Origin: Dehalococcoidia bacterium
GTDB taxonomy: Bacteria > Chloroflexota > Dehalococcoidia > Lucifugimonadales > Lucifugimonadaceae
Reading direction: 5' to 3'
Assembly (NCBI GenBank): GCA_009693115.1
Contig: SHXW01000005.1
Location: 16,781-80,780, forward strand
DNA: 64,000 nucleotides
The notes below the pieces were generated by a model that worked only from the letters and a program-made list of their open reading frames with translations, had not been told where the DNA came from and did no database searches. Positions within the stretch are counted from its first letter, which is position 1, and each line of letters opens with the position of its first letter. The position numbers were made by a program, and so were the translations under genes. Positions 47,848-55,917 of the stretch are shown here, piece after piece.

Positions 47848-49565
47848 ACCGGGCACAGCGCATTTACATCTATGTCGTCCTGGCCGCCACGGTGGTGATA
47901 GCTGCCGCCGGGGCGAGCGACCTGCTGGGCGCGCTCGTTGACCAGGTATGGCCGGGCCGGACCCTCCAGGGCAGGGCCACCAGCGACGTCGCTCGCGGCC
48001 TGTCCCTGTTAGTCGTCTCCATCCCGGTCTGGCTGTTCCACTGGCGGGTGGCGGAGAGGAAGGTCGCAGCCGACTCCGCTGAGAGTGCCAGCGGCCTTAG
48101 ACAGGCGTACCTGGCGTTCGTCAAGGCCGTCTCGGTCGTCTTCATTGGCATCTCGACAGGTGGGATGGTAAGCAACATATCGGGAGGCCATGCAGACTCG
48201 CTGCGTGGCGACATGTTCTCCCATCTGGCAGTTTGGGGCGCAGTGTGGGCGTTCCACTGGCGCACCGCTCGCCGGACGTGGCAGCCCGGCCACAAGGGCC
48301 GTTCCTTCCACCGTTGGTATCTGTACGTGGTGGCCGCAGGATCACTCGCGGCTGGTGTCGTCGGCCTTGCCCAGCTGTTCGGAGGTCTACTGAGCGCTGG
48401 CTACGACGCGGCCCGCTCCGAGGAGGTGCTGTACACCGGCGGAGTCTGGACGCGAGGCATGCAGGGCAGCCTCGGAGCGGCAACTGCGGGGTTCATCCTG
48501 TGGGGCTGGCACTGGCGCAGGGGCGCAGCGGGCGACCGGGACTCCATGCTCAGGGACTTTTATACAGCCGCTGGGACGACGGTCTCCACGGCTGCAGTCG
48601 TCATCTCGGTCATCTTCATTTCGCAGACCTTCGTCCGTATCGGACTGGGCTCTTTTGGCGAGACCGCTGCGGACAGCATCGGTGACCTGACAGGCTGGGC
48701 CGGGCTTGCAGCAGCGGCCGGGCTGGTGTGGCTCTATCACGCTCCGCTCCTCCTCTGGCCGAAGCGAGCTTTTGAGCCATCGCTTGCCCGGCCTGTGTCC
48801 GGCTGGGCGTACCGCTACGCAGTGCTCGCCATGGGGCTGGCCTCCATGTCAACTGGCGCTGTCCTCGCCATTTCGTTCATGGGCGGCATGCTGATCCCCG
48901 AGGACGATGTGCTCAACAAGGGTTCTGATGGCATGCGCGGGGGCGTGGCGACTGTGATCGCCACTGTCGGTGTCGGCCTCGCGTTGTGGGTTTCCATGTG
49001 GGTTGGAATCCTTCGCGAGAGGCGCGCTGCGTCCGTTCCGGGCGGCGGGCCTGCAGCTGTGGAGCAGGCTTCGGACCGGGAGCAGGTGGAGCGGCTTTAT
49101 CTCTTCGGCATGGCTGGCGGAGGGCTGCTCGCAACCGTGGGGGCTTCTGCAACCCTGCTGTACATGGTGACCAATGACCTGCTGAACGGGGACATCGGTA
49201 GCAAGACAGTGGATTCAGGCCGTTGGGCGGCAGGCGTCGTGATGACGGGCGGAGTAGTTGCCTTTCTCCACTTCAGGGCGATCGGGGGAGGCATACGCGA
49301 GGCCGTAGCCGGGACGATGCCTGCGAAACGGCAGCACATCATTTTGATCTCGCAGGCGGGGTCTGAGGCAGCCATGACCGCGCTCCAGGCAGCAGCCGGG
49401 CAGACTGTAGAGTGGCGCGAAGACCTCTCCGGTGCGGCCGGCGGCGCCTGGCAGCCGACGCCGGAGGACATCGCCTTGACGGCTGGCCGGGTCAGAAGTG
49501 CGCCCGGCAGGATCGTTCTGGTCATCGCAGGGCCGGCCGGGGCCGTCATCGTGTCCCATGACTGA
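47844..49565 (+). CDS. Large DUF5671-type multi-repeat membrane protein
   Basis: 573 residues. It is built of six similar membrane units, each with an entry helix containing an aromatic Y.Y/Y.F pattern and an exit helix ending in a basic aromatic motif such as VWLFHWRVAERK (about residues 62-73), VWAFHWRTARR (134-144), FILWGWHWRR (217-226), VWLYHAPLLLW (295-305), LALWVSMWVGILRERR (379-394) and VVAFLHFRAI (471-480). Units 1 and 3 have the DUF5671 start (RIYIYVV, RWYLYVV). Residues 495-573 form a soluble tail. No function is known; a membrane scaffold or sensor is possible. It overlaps the lipoprotein gene by 4 bases. Confidence 0.78.
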   Translation: MNRAQRIYIYVVLAATVVIAAAGASDLLGALVDQVWPGRTLQGRATSDVARGLSLLVVSIPVWLFHWRVAERKVAADSAESASGLRQAYLAFVKAVSVVFIGISTGGMVSNISGGHADSLRGDMFSHLAVWGAVWAFHWRTARRTWQPGHKGRSFHRWYLYVVAAGSLAAGVVGLAQLFGGLLSAGYDAARSEEVLYTGGVWTRGMQGSLGAATAGFILWGWHWRRGAAGDRDSMLRDFYTAAGTTVSTAAVVISVIFISQTFVRIGLGSFGETAADSIGDLTGWAGLAAAAGLVWLYHAPLLLWPKRAFEPSLARPVSGWAYRYAVLAMGLASMSTGAVLAISFMGGMLIPEDDVLNKGSDGMRGGVATVIATVGVGLALWVSMWVGILRERRAASVPGGGPAAVEQASDREQVERLYLFGMAGGGLLATVGASATLLYMVTNDLLNGDIGSKTVDSGRWAAGVVMTGGVVAFLHFRAIGGGIREAVAGTMPAKRQHIILISQAGSEAAMTALQAAAGQTVEWREDLSGAAGGAWQPTPEDIALTAGRVRSAPGRIVLVIAGPAGAVIVSHD

Positions 49566-49681
49566 CAATGGAGTGCGACCGGCTGGACGCTGAAGCGGCC
49601 GTACCCGTGCTGGTTCAGGTTTCGTCGGGCCAAACCCTCCCCATCGGTGGGATGTCATGGTCAGGGAGTGCTGTACCTGTA

Positions 49682-50095
49682 ATGCCCAACAGCCCGAAAA
49701 AACAGGTCCGCGTCATGAGGCCAGACCAGCTCGAAGTGGTAATCTCATCGGGCGCCATGACGCGCCTTGCCGGGGTGTCCAAAACGCTCACCGGGTCTGA
49801 GGGCATCCACATGGCGGTGGCGACGATACCGCCCGGGCGCTGCTCTACGGCGCACTACCACACGAACTGCGAGTCGGCCATATACGTCGCCGCTGGCCGG
49901 GGGTTGTTCCTGAGCGGGGACAGACTTGAGCGGGAGGACGAGATCGGCCCTGGGGACTTCATCTACGTGCCGTCTGAGGCGAACCACCAGCCGGTCAACA
50001 CGAGCAAGACTGAGCCGCTGGTGCTCATCGTCGCTCGGAACACGCCCGTTGAACTCGTTGTAGAATTGGAGAGTCTCGGACGGCAAGACTGCTGA
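49682..50095 (+). CDS. Cupin-domain protein
   Basis: 137 residues from ATG 49682; ATGs at 49652 and 49568 in the same frame would add 10 or 38 residues without similarity, so the start is uncertain. Motif 1 is complete, G....HYHTNCESAIYVAAG (two His and Glu), and motif 2 is GDFIYVPSEANHQPVN (His). The single conserved barrel with these metal ligands suits an isomerase, dioxygenase or sugar/ligand binding protein. No catabolic partner shares its strand. tRNA-Ile follows by 56 bases. Confidence 0.8.
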   Translation: MPNSPKKQVRVMRPDQLEVVISSGAMTRLAGVSKTLTGSEGIHMAVATIPPGRCSTAHYHTNCESAIYVAAGRGLFLSGDRLEREDEIGPGDFIYVPSEANHQPVNTSKTEPLVLIVARNTPVELVVELESLGRQDC

Positions 50096-50151
50096 GGGCG
50101 GCGGACCAGGCGAAAACCTGCGTAAGAAGCCCGGTCCGGCCGGGGCGATCA

Positions 50152-50228
50152 GGGCCCATAGCTCAGTTGGTTAGAGCGCCACTCTGATAAAGTGGAGGTC
50201 AGTAGTTCGAGTCTACTTGGGCCCACCA
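50152..50228 (+). tRNA. tRNA-Ile (anticodon GAT)
   Basis: 77 bases with encoded CCA. Acceptor GGGCCCA/TGGGCCC, discriminator A, anticodon stem CCACT/AGTGG with loop CTGATAA, T-arm AGTAG TTCGAGT CTACT. It is a single gene, not within the rRNA transcript. Confidence 0.93.
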
Positions 50229-50282
50229 TCTCAACTCAATCTCAGGTGTAGGCACCGCTCAGGGCAAGCCGAAAACAGGATT

Positions 50283-50336
50283 GTGCAAATAATCGTGCAA
50301 ATCTCTGTGAGGGCAAACCTCTCGATCTGTGCAAAA
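50283..50336. repeat. GTGCAAA direct repeats downstream of tRNA-Ile
   Basis: GTGCAAAT at 50283-50290 and 50295-50302 (period 12), and GTGCAAAA at 50329-50336. They lie 55-108 bases past the tRNA-Ile 3' end and may be remnants of integrase arm sites. Otherwise 50229-50590 has only a terminator. Confidence 0.45.
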
Positions 50337-50339
50337 CAG

Positions 50340-50374
50340 CGGCCCCGGCATGACGTCCGGGGCCGTCGTGTTTT
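50340..50374 (+). terminator. Intrinsic terminator after tRNA-Ile
   Basis: CGGCCCCGG and CCGGGGCCG (50340-50348, 50357-50365), a 9-bp perfect stem followed by TCGTGTTTT. Confidence 0.65.
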
Positions 50375-50590
50375 CCGCCCACCGCCCCGCTTGGCCGGTC
50401 GGCGACACTTACTGACAGCAATCAGGCCGCGCTGGGCAGCCCTTCCGGGCACTGCTCGGGCGTCCTCGTCCACATCCCAGCCGCGGGACGACCGCGACAT
50501 CCCGGCGGGCACCCATCTCGTGCCGGGAGAGGGTAAAAAGACAGGACCGCAAAGTCCCACGTTCCGACATTCAACAACAGGCAGGTGCGC

Positions 50591-51676
50591 ATGACAGAGT
50601 TCGACTTCAAAACGCTGAAGGCGGATGGCAAGGCCGCCGCCGTCGTCAACCACGTGGCCCACGAGGAAATGGTGGCGGCCCTCTTCGAAAAGGCGGGCGT
50701 GCCGAACAGGCAGGACGCCCGCGCCGTGGCGAAGACCCTGGTCCTGGCAGACCTGCGAGGCATGGACACCCACGGCACGTGGAACCTGGTCAAGAGCTAC
50801 ACGGGCGGCCTGATGAGGGGCGACATCAACCCGCGGCCGAACTTCAAGGTCGTCCACGAGACCCCTTCGACGGCGACGGTGGACGGCGACAGGGGCCTCG
50901 GCATCCTGGCTGGACGTTTCGCCATGAGCCTGGCGATGGAGAAGGCGGCGAAGGTCGGCACAGGCTCCGTCGCCGTGCTGAACTCGAAGCACTTCGCCAT
51001 GTGCCAGGCTTACCCGCTCATGGCCATCGACCACGACATGACCGGCATGTCCGTCACGTCGAACGGCATCGCCATGGTGCCGACCAACGCCCGAGACGCA
51101 TGGACGGGCACGAACCCGATCGCCTTCGCCGCGCCGGCAGACAAGGAACCGCCCTTTGTCCTTGACATGGCGACGACGGTAACCGCTGCGGGGAAGATCG
51201 GCATCGCCAAACAGTGGGGCGTGAGCGTCCCCGACGGCTGGTTCGCGCCGCCCGACCAAAGCGCGTCGCCGCTCCATGCGGGACTGTCCAGACAGCCGCC
51301 TGTTGGGTCGACGCGCGAGATGGGGTCGCACAAGGGCTGGGGCCTTGCCGTCATGGTGGACATCCTCGCAGGCGTGCTTTCGGCCAACGGGGTGCCAGGC
51401 ATGCTTCCGCCGAATGCGCCGTCAGGTCACTACTTCCAGGCGATGCGCATAGACGGCTTCCGGCCCGCGGCGGACTTCAAACGCTATATGGACGAAATGC
51501 TGCGTAACATCCGTAGCCTGGCCCCGGCGAAGGGCCACGACCGCGTGCTCTATGCCGGACTGCTGGAATGGGAATCGGAACAGAAGCGGCGCAGGGAAGG
51601 CATCCCGCTGCCGCCGTGGACCGTCGAGTACTTCCGCACCGCCTGCGCCGAACTGGGCGTCAGGTGCGCGTTCTGA
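50591..51676 (+). CDS. Ldh-family NAD(P)-dependent oxidoreductase (malate/L-lactate dehydrogenase type 2)
   Basis: 361 residues from ATG 50591, with CAGG upstream; an in-frame GTG at 50585 is less likely. It belongs to the MDH2/Ldh_2 superfamily, whose fold differs from classical malate dehydrogenases. LADLRGMDTHGTWNL (conserved His), VAVLNSKHFAMCQAYP, GTNPIAFAAP and MGSHKGWGLAVMVDILAGVLSA are the expected blocks. It probably reduces or oxidises a 2-hydroxy acid such as ureidoglycolate, sulfolactate or malate; which one is not shown by the sequence. Cytosolic. Confidence 0.87.
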   Translation: MTEFDFKTLKADGKAAAVVNHVAHEEMVAALFEKAGVPNRQDARAVAKTLVLADLRGMDTHGTWNLVKSYTGGLMRGDINPRPNFKVVHETPSTATVDGDRGLGILAGRFAMSLAMEKAAKVGTGSVAVLNSKHFAMCQAYPLMAIDHDMTGMSVTSNGIAMVPTNARDAWTGTNPIAFAAPADKEPPFVLDMATTVTAAGKIGIAKQWGVSVPDGWFAPPDQSASPLHAGLSRQPPVGSTREMGSHKGWGLAVMVDILAGVLSANGVPGMLPPNAPSGHYFQAMRIDGFRPAADFKRYMDEMLRNIRSLAPAKGHDRVLYAGLLEWESEQKRRREGIPLPPWTVEYFRTACAELGVRCAF

Positions 51677-51768
51677 TTCGCTCGGAGAGTGTGCGTCGTC
51701 AGGAATGCCGGAAGGGTATATGCATAAGCTTCCGCCACTTCGCCCCGCATCACAGGAAAGGCGTTTTT

Positions 51769-52293
51769 ATGGGCAGCGCAAACGCATTGCAACGATCCCG
51801 GGGGTCCCCAAGGGGGACTGCAACCGTCCTGTTAGCAGTTGCCTGCCTGCTCGTCGCGGCCTGCGGCGAAAGCGCCACGCCTTCGGCTGCCCCGACCGTT
51901 ACGGCCGACGCGCCGGCCGCCCAGGCGACCGTCGAGAAGGCACCATCGGTGATCACCAGGGCCGGCAAGTCCTACAACCTCGACGATGTTGTCGCCGCGG
52001 GCTGGAAGAAGTCCAAAGAGTTCGACGCCTCCACACTCCCCAAAGCTATGTCGGTCACATTCGGCTTCTACAACCAGCGCGACATTGAGGTCTGGGTCTT
52101 TTCCTCTCACGCCGAGGCGCTGCAATTTGGCGTCGGGCCCGCTGAGCATGCCGTCGCCAGGAAACCGGGCCAGACCGACTACCTCATCCCCGTTGTGAAC
52201 CGCTACTTCGCATACGCCGTGGCCGGCAACCTCGTGATGCTCTGCGAACGGGAACTCGCCGACTGCGAGTCGCTCATCGCAAAACTGCCATAA
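51769..52293 (+). CDS. Predicted small lipoprotein, unknown function
   Basis: 174 residues from ATG 51769 with AGGAAAGG upstream. The N-terminus is long and basic (NALQRSRGSPRG) before a hydrophobic segment ending LLVAAC, a lipobox. An Ala/Thr/Pro-rich linker follows, then about 110 residues with a mixed alpha-beta pattern including RAGKSYNLDDVVAAGWKKSKEF, and two Cys near the end (MLCERELADCESL) that may form a disulfide. No named family recognised. Unrelated to the upstream Ldh-type gene in sequence but same orientation. Confidence 0.7.
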   Translation: MGSANALQRSRGSPRGTATVLLAVACLLVAACGESATPSAAPTVTADAPAAQATVEKAPSVITRAGKSYNLDDVVAAGWKKSKEFDASTLPKAMSVTFGFYNQRDIEVWVFSSHAEALQFGVGPAEHAVARKPGQTDYLIPVVNRYFAYAVAGNLVMLCERELADCESLIAKLP

Positions 52294-52554
52294 AGTCTCT
52301 CGGACACACTCATCCCGAGCGTGTCACATGGCGCACGTGGGCATGTTGCCCGGATTGGCTGCGAAGTCGGACGGCAGTACCCGATAGGCACCAATCCCCA
52401 AATCGATAAGACGTACGCCCTCGTCAAAGCCATGCCCCACCCATCACCGGCTCTCGCTTAGCTAAACTGTCCCATTCTTGCTAACGACGCACAGTTGCCA
52501 CCCCTTGTTTTGGAGTGTCTCAGGCGGCGTGTCCGGATGAGATTAGAGTGAGAT
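52294..52554. other. Intergenic region, possible old remnant
   Basis: 260 bases. It is of less uniform composition than neighbouring genes. TGAGATT occurs at 52538-52544 and 52549-52555, 11 bases apart, directly beside the tRNA-Lys 3' end. No gene is supported; a degenerate mobile remnant is conceivable. Confidence 0.35.
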
Positions 52555-52629
52555 TGGTGAGCCCGGTGGGATTCGAACCCACGACCGACAGATTAAAAGT
52601 CTGCTGCTCTACCCCTGAGCTACGGGCCC
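52555..52629 (-). tRNA. tRNA-Lys (anticodon TTT)
   Basis: 75 bases with encoded CCA. Acceptor GGGCCCG/CGGGCTC (one G-U), discriminator A, anticodon arm GCAGA/TCTGT with loop CTTTTAA, T-arm GTGGG TTCGAAT CCCAC. Leftward. Confidence 0.92.
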
Positions 52630-52928
52630 ACGGCTGTCTAGGGTACTCGACGCTCCGCCTTTTGTGACGTCTCCCATCGCGTCGGCATTTGCGGGCCGCA
52701 GCCGGGAGAGTTGCGCCGAAAGCGGGCTTCAGCCCAAACAAACATCCTACACATCGATTTCGCCGCCCACCCTGCAGATCTTTTCGCAATTGAGTTGGAG
52801 ACCAATCCCGCACCCTCTCCTCGACCGTCCCCCGCAGGCACGCGTTCGATCGAAACGTGAGCGTTTTGGACTATCTCCGAGATCGGCAGGGTGAGTGCCA
52901 GCGACCAACAATGGGCATGGACGGTCGG
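52630..52928. other. Intergenic region, nothing seen
   Basis: 300 bases between tRNA-Lys and the signal peptidase stop. Open frames crossing it are extensions of the spurious frame over the tRNA. No hairpin or promoter stands out. Confidence 0.4.
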
Positions 52929-53468
52929 TTAACCGAAGATCCTGAACTTGGGTACGGGCCAGTAGCCGACCCATGCGCGGCCGACAACGTCTCCCGCATT
53001 GACGAAGCCCCAGGCGCGGGAGTCGTTGGAAACCCGGCGATTGTCGCCCATTACGAAATATTGGCCCGCAGGGACTGTCTTCGGGTAAGTTCCGCTCTGC
53101 GCGTTTGTGACCTGTGTCAGATACGGCTCATTCAGTCTTTCACCGTTCAGGTAGACGTACCCGGCGCGGATGTCCACAACATCTCCCGGGCCGCCAATGA
53201 CGCGCTTGACGAAGTCTGTATTGCTGCCGCTGGGCGGGTGAAAGATGATGATGTCTCCAGAAACAGGGCCATGGAAGAGATAACCATCATCTCCGCCCAG
53301 CACGGACAGAGGTCCGGAGTCCACACGGGCAAAGACGAACCGGTTTACGAGCATGCGTTCGCCGTTTGTCAGGGTGGGGAACATGCTCGTTCCCTCGATG
53401 ATGCGGCTCTGCGTCGTGATCTGGAGGGCGACAAAAATCAGGACGGCTGTGATGGCCGTCTCCGCCAT
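52929..53468 (-). CDS. lepB: Signal peptidase I
   Basis: 179 residues. One N-terminal membrane segment (residues 5-19) is followed by the catalytic Ser28 in EGTSMFPTL and the general-base Lys88 in DFVKRVIGGPGD. GDIIIFHPP and YFVMGDNRRVSNDSR are boxes C and E of the S26 family. It cleaves signal peptides of exported proteins at the outer face of the cytoplasmic membrane. ATG 53468 is the first possible start; the upstream frame has a stop 18 codons before. Divergent from the sigma-factor gene. Confidence 0.94.
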   Translation of the reverse strand: MAETAITAVLIFVALQITTQSRIIEGTSMFPTLTNGERMLVNRFVFARVDSGPLSVLGGDDGYLFHGPVSGDIIIFHPPSGSNTDFVKRVIGGPGDVVDIRAGYVYLNGERLNEPYLTQVTNAQSGTYPKTVPAGQYFVMGDNRRVSNDSRAWGFVNAGDVVGRAWVGYWPVPKFRIFG

Positions 53469-53690
53469 GTCTCTGAATAGGCGCCGGATATCGATGGGAG
53501 GCTCCTGAAGCGTCGGGCAGAGTCAGGGTGCCAGACCGTGAAGGGCCGTTGCCCGGATTCACAGGCCAGCCTCCAGATTATATGGGCTGACTTTCGGCTC
53601 CTGCGGCCGCGGAGGGTGAGACATAACATGCAGAGAGGTCACACGCCGGTGTCCGTGACCCTGCGGCTCTTGTCAGGTGTACGCATCCGT

Positions 53691-53729
53691 GGAACGGCCA
53701 TATGGAACGCCCAAGTGGAACGCGCAGTC
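53691..53729 (+). promoter_or_regulatory. Triple GGAACG repeat and possible ECF-type promoter before the sigma gene
   Basis: GGAACG occurs at 53691, 53704 and 53717, exactly 13 bases apart. From the second copy, GGAAC, a 17-base spacer, then AGTC (53726-53729) resembles the ECF consensus GGAAC-N16/17-CGTC. It lies 120 bases before the sigma start, consistent with autoregulation. Confidence 0.45.
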
Positions 53730-53848
53730 AAATCACCGGCACACGGTGCGGCCGCGGCTGGCGGTCACAACCCCAGGCAAGACCAGAACCAGGCTTGAAA
53801 ACAATCTCAATGTTGGCGAATCCCCTCCCTTTCCGCTGAGAGAGAGGA

Positions 53849-54511
53849 TTGAGAGCGAGTCCCATAGCTCTGCAGAATGCCTCGCAGGAACTGGTTTTGA
53901 TCGCACGCGCCCGAGAGGGAGATCTGGACGCGTTCAACCGGCTTGTAGAGACGTATCAGGACTCGGTCTATGGCGTGGTGTTGCGCATGGTGCGGGACCG
54001 GCCGGCGGCAGAGGATGTCGTTCAGGAGGCCTTCATTTCAGCATGGCGGGCAATCAAGAGCTACCGCGGCACCTCTGCAGCAGGCGCTGAAGGCAACCAG
54101 GCGCCTTCCGTGAATACGTTCAGGGCATGGTTGCTCAGGATCGCCCGCAACGCGACCTACGACCACCTGAGGAGCGTGACCCGCAGGGCGGAGACTTCGA
54201 TCGATGACGACGCCGTGTCCTTCTCTGAGACGCTGCCCTCTTCAGAGCCGGGCCCGGAGGATTGGGCGCTGACCGAAGAGCTTGGCCGGACTATTTCGGA
54301 GGGCCTGGGAACACTGCCGCCCGACCAGCGTCTGGCCGTGGTGCTCGTGGACATTGAGGGACATACCTATGAGGAGGCAGCGGCAGTGATGGAAGCCAAT
54401 ATCGGTACGGTGAAGTCACGGCTGAACCGTGGCCGGGCCAAGTTACGCGACTTCTTGAGAGAGAGGCCGGAACTTTTGCCGGCCCATTTACGTCAGCAGG
54501 ACAAGGGGTAG
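53849..54511 (+). CDS. ECF-type RNA polymerase sigma factor
   Basis: 220 residues from TTG 53849. Region 2 spans about residues 25-75: DAFNRLVETYQDSVYGVVLRM, then AEDVVQEAFISAWRAI (core-binding and -10 recognition). A 40-residue linker rich in acidic residues follows. Region 4 is LPPDQRLAVVLVDIEGHTYEEAA with the helix-turn-helix NIGTVKSRLNRGRAKLRDFL near 180-200. No region 1 or 3, as in ECF factors. The next gene encodes a membrane protein likely to be its anti-sigma partner. Its targets probably include itself and the downstream SIMPL gene. Confidence 0.93.
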   Translation: MRASPIALQNASQELVLIARAREGDLDAFNRLVETYQDSVYGVVLRMVRDRPAAEDVVQEAFISAWRAIKSYRGTSAAGAEGNQAPSVNTFRAWLLRIARNATYDHLRSVTRRAETSIDDDAVSFSETLPSSEPGPEDWALTEELGRTISEGLGTLPPDQRLAVVLVDIEGHTYEEAAAVMEANIGTVKSRLNRGRAKLRDFLRERPELLPAHLRQQDKG

Positions 54512-54651
54512 CGCGTACCACCTTGGATTTCCGCCCTGTAAGTGGCAACAATTGAGAAGAAGGACTGCCGATAGGCTCCGGGTGGGCGGTTGGCGGTCAG
54601 ACGTTAGCGAGGCGGCCCGCAGGCAGCGCGACTGTGAACTCAAGGTTGAAG

Positions 54652-55566
54652 ATGTTTGAAGCGTTGAGAACACTGATGCGCCGGAGAAGGCGCATGGACG
54701 AAGCGGCTCAGGCCTATGTGGAGGGCCGGGCGGACGCTTCTTCAACCGCGGCCGTCAAGCAACGGCTCGCGGCCTCGCCGGAAGAGCGAGAAGACGCCGA
54801 GAGCATGAGGGCCACCGTGTCGCTACTGCGGCTGGTCGCTCCGGCGCAGGCGCCGCGGTCGTTCGCTCTGCGCGCTGCCACAGCGCAAAGGCCGACGGTG
54901 CGCAACACACCGTGGCGCATGCAGGCGCCGGCTATGGGTGCGGCGGCGGCTGTGTTGGTCATGGGCGTCTTCATTGCCGGAGACCTGGCGGGAGCGCTCA
55001 AGCAGAGCGGTGGCCGTGACCAGAGTTCGGCGATGCCTCTGTCATCGTTCGCGGCACCGGACAGGCCGATCCAGACGGGTGCGGCTGCAATGAAACTCGA
55101 TCAGCCCATAGTGACCGAAGTGCCGGTGGGAACAACCTCGCCACGAACGACCACAATGGGAACCGCTGCGGTCGCTGTTTCTCCTGCGCCTGCGCTTCCG
55201 GCTGCGAAGGCCCTCGACCCGCAGACGCCATCGGGAGCGTTGGCGGGCGCCGCGGACCGTACTTCAGCGCTGGCGCCGGAAATGGCATCGGGACGTGATG
55301 CGGTTGCCTCTATGGCTTCGACCCCTGCTCCGGAGCCTGCGCCAGCTAGTACAACCGAAAGCCAGGATCAGACGGCACAAGGCGGCGCGAACTACGTCGA
55401 TACTTCCGGCCAAGGCCGAACTCCAACCGGTCACGCCGAGCCGGCAGGAGTCAGCGCAACGGGAGGACTGCACCTGCCGTTGTGGCAGATTGAAGCCGGG
55501 CTGGCTGGAACGGCGGGGGTGCTGCTGGCGGCCTGGGTGTGGCAGCGAAGGCGAAACGCAGCCTGA
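54652..55566 (+). CDS. Membrane anti-sigma-like protein
   Basis: 304 residues from ATG 54652 (a GTG at 54634 is possible). A short N-terminal cytosolic part (MFEALRTLMRRRRRMDEAAQAYVEGRAD...) resembles the helical sigma-binding region of anti-sigma factors but has no HxxxCxxC zinc motif. A first membrane segment lies at about residues 94-114, then a 150-residue Ala/Pro/Thr/Ser-rich outside region of low complexity, and a second segment near the C-terminus (GTAGVLLAAWVWQRRRN). It follows the ECF gene by 140 bases. It probably holds the sigma factor at the membrane until a cell-envelope signal arrives; inference. Confidence 0.7.
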   Translation: MFEALRTLMRRRRRMDEAAQAYVEGRADASSTAAVKQRLAASPEEREDAESMRATVSLLRLVAPAQAPRSFALRAATAQRPTVRNTPWRMQAPAMGAAAAVLVMGVFIAGDLAGALKQSGGRDQSSAMPLSSFAAPDRPIQTGAAAMKLDQPIVTEVPVGTTSPRTTTMGTAAVAVSPAPALPAAKALDPQTPSGALAGAADRTSALAPEMASGRDAVASMASTPAPEPAPASTTESQDQTAQGGANYVDTSGQGRTPTGHAEPAGVSATGGLHLPLWQIEAGLAGTAGVLLAAWVWQRRRNAA

Positions 55567-55755
55567 GCTCTGGTCCGTCATGTTGCCTTCCGCCGCGAGC
55601 CATCCGCCTCAAGGTCGCCCCGCTTGTTTCATAGGACTCCGGCTACCGACGGCTTCACCTTCTAACCTGCTGCCTGCTGAGCATGGGCTGCACCCGTCAC
55701 CCCCGGCCATCCCGCGACCGCAGCGCACTCGAGGGAGAAGGGCAGAAAAGCGCGT

Positions 55756-55781
55756 GGAACAATGCGGCGGCGACATACGTC
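55756..55781 (+). promoter_or_regulatory. ECF-type promoter before the SIMPL gene
   Basis: GGAAC (55756-55760), a 17-base spacer and CGTC (55778-55781), a full match to the common ECF promoter form GGAAC-N16/17-CGTC. It lies 137 bases before the SIMPL start, in a 350-base region that is otherwise non-coding. Confidence 0.6.
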
Positions 55782-55917
55782 TATATTTCAGAGGCAACGG
55801 CGACACGCAGCCGTGCAACAGGCGGTTGGGGCGTGGCAGACACCAGACACCCCAGACACCAAAGTAGATAATCAGGCGACCGTGGCCGCCATGAAGTCCC
55901 GGACAGGAGAAGAGGTC

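Noticed and set aside
52520..52813. Open frame on the minus strand across tRNA-Lys
   Set aside because: Reads through the tRNA; the peptide is typical of spurious tRNA-overlapping frames.
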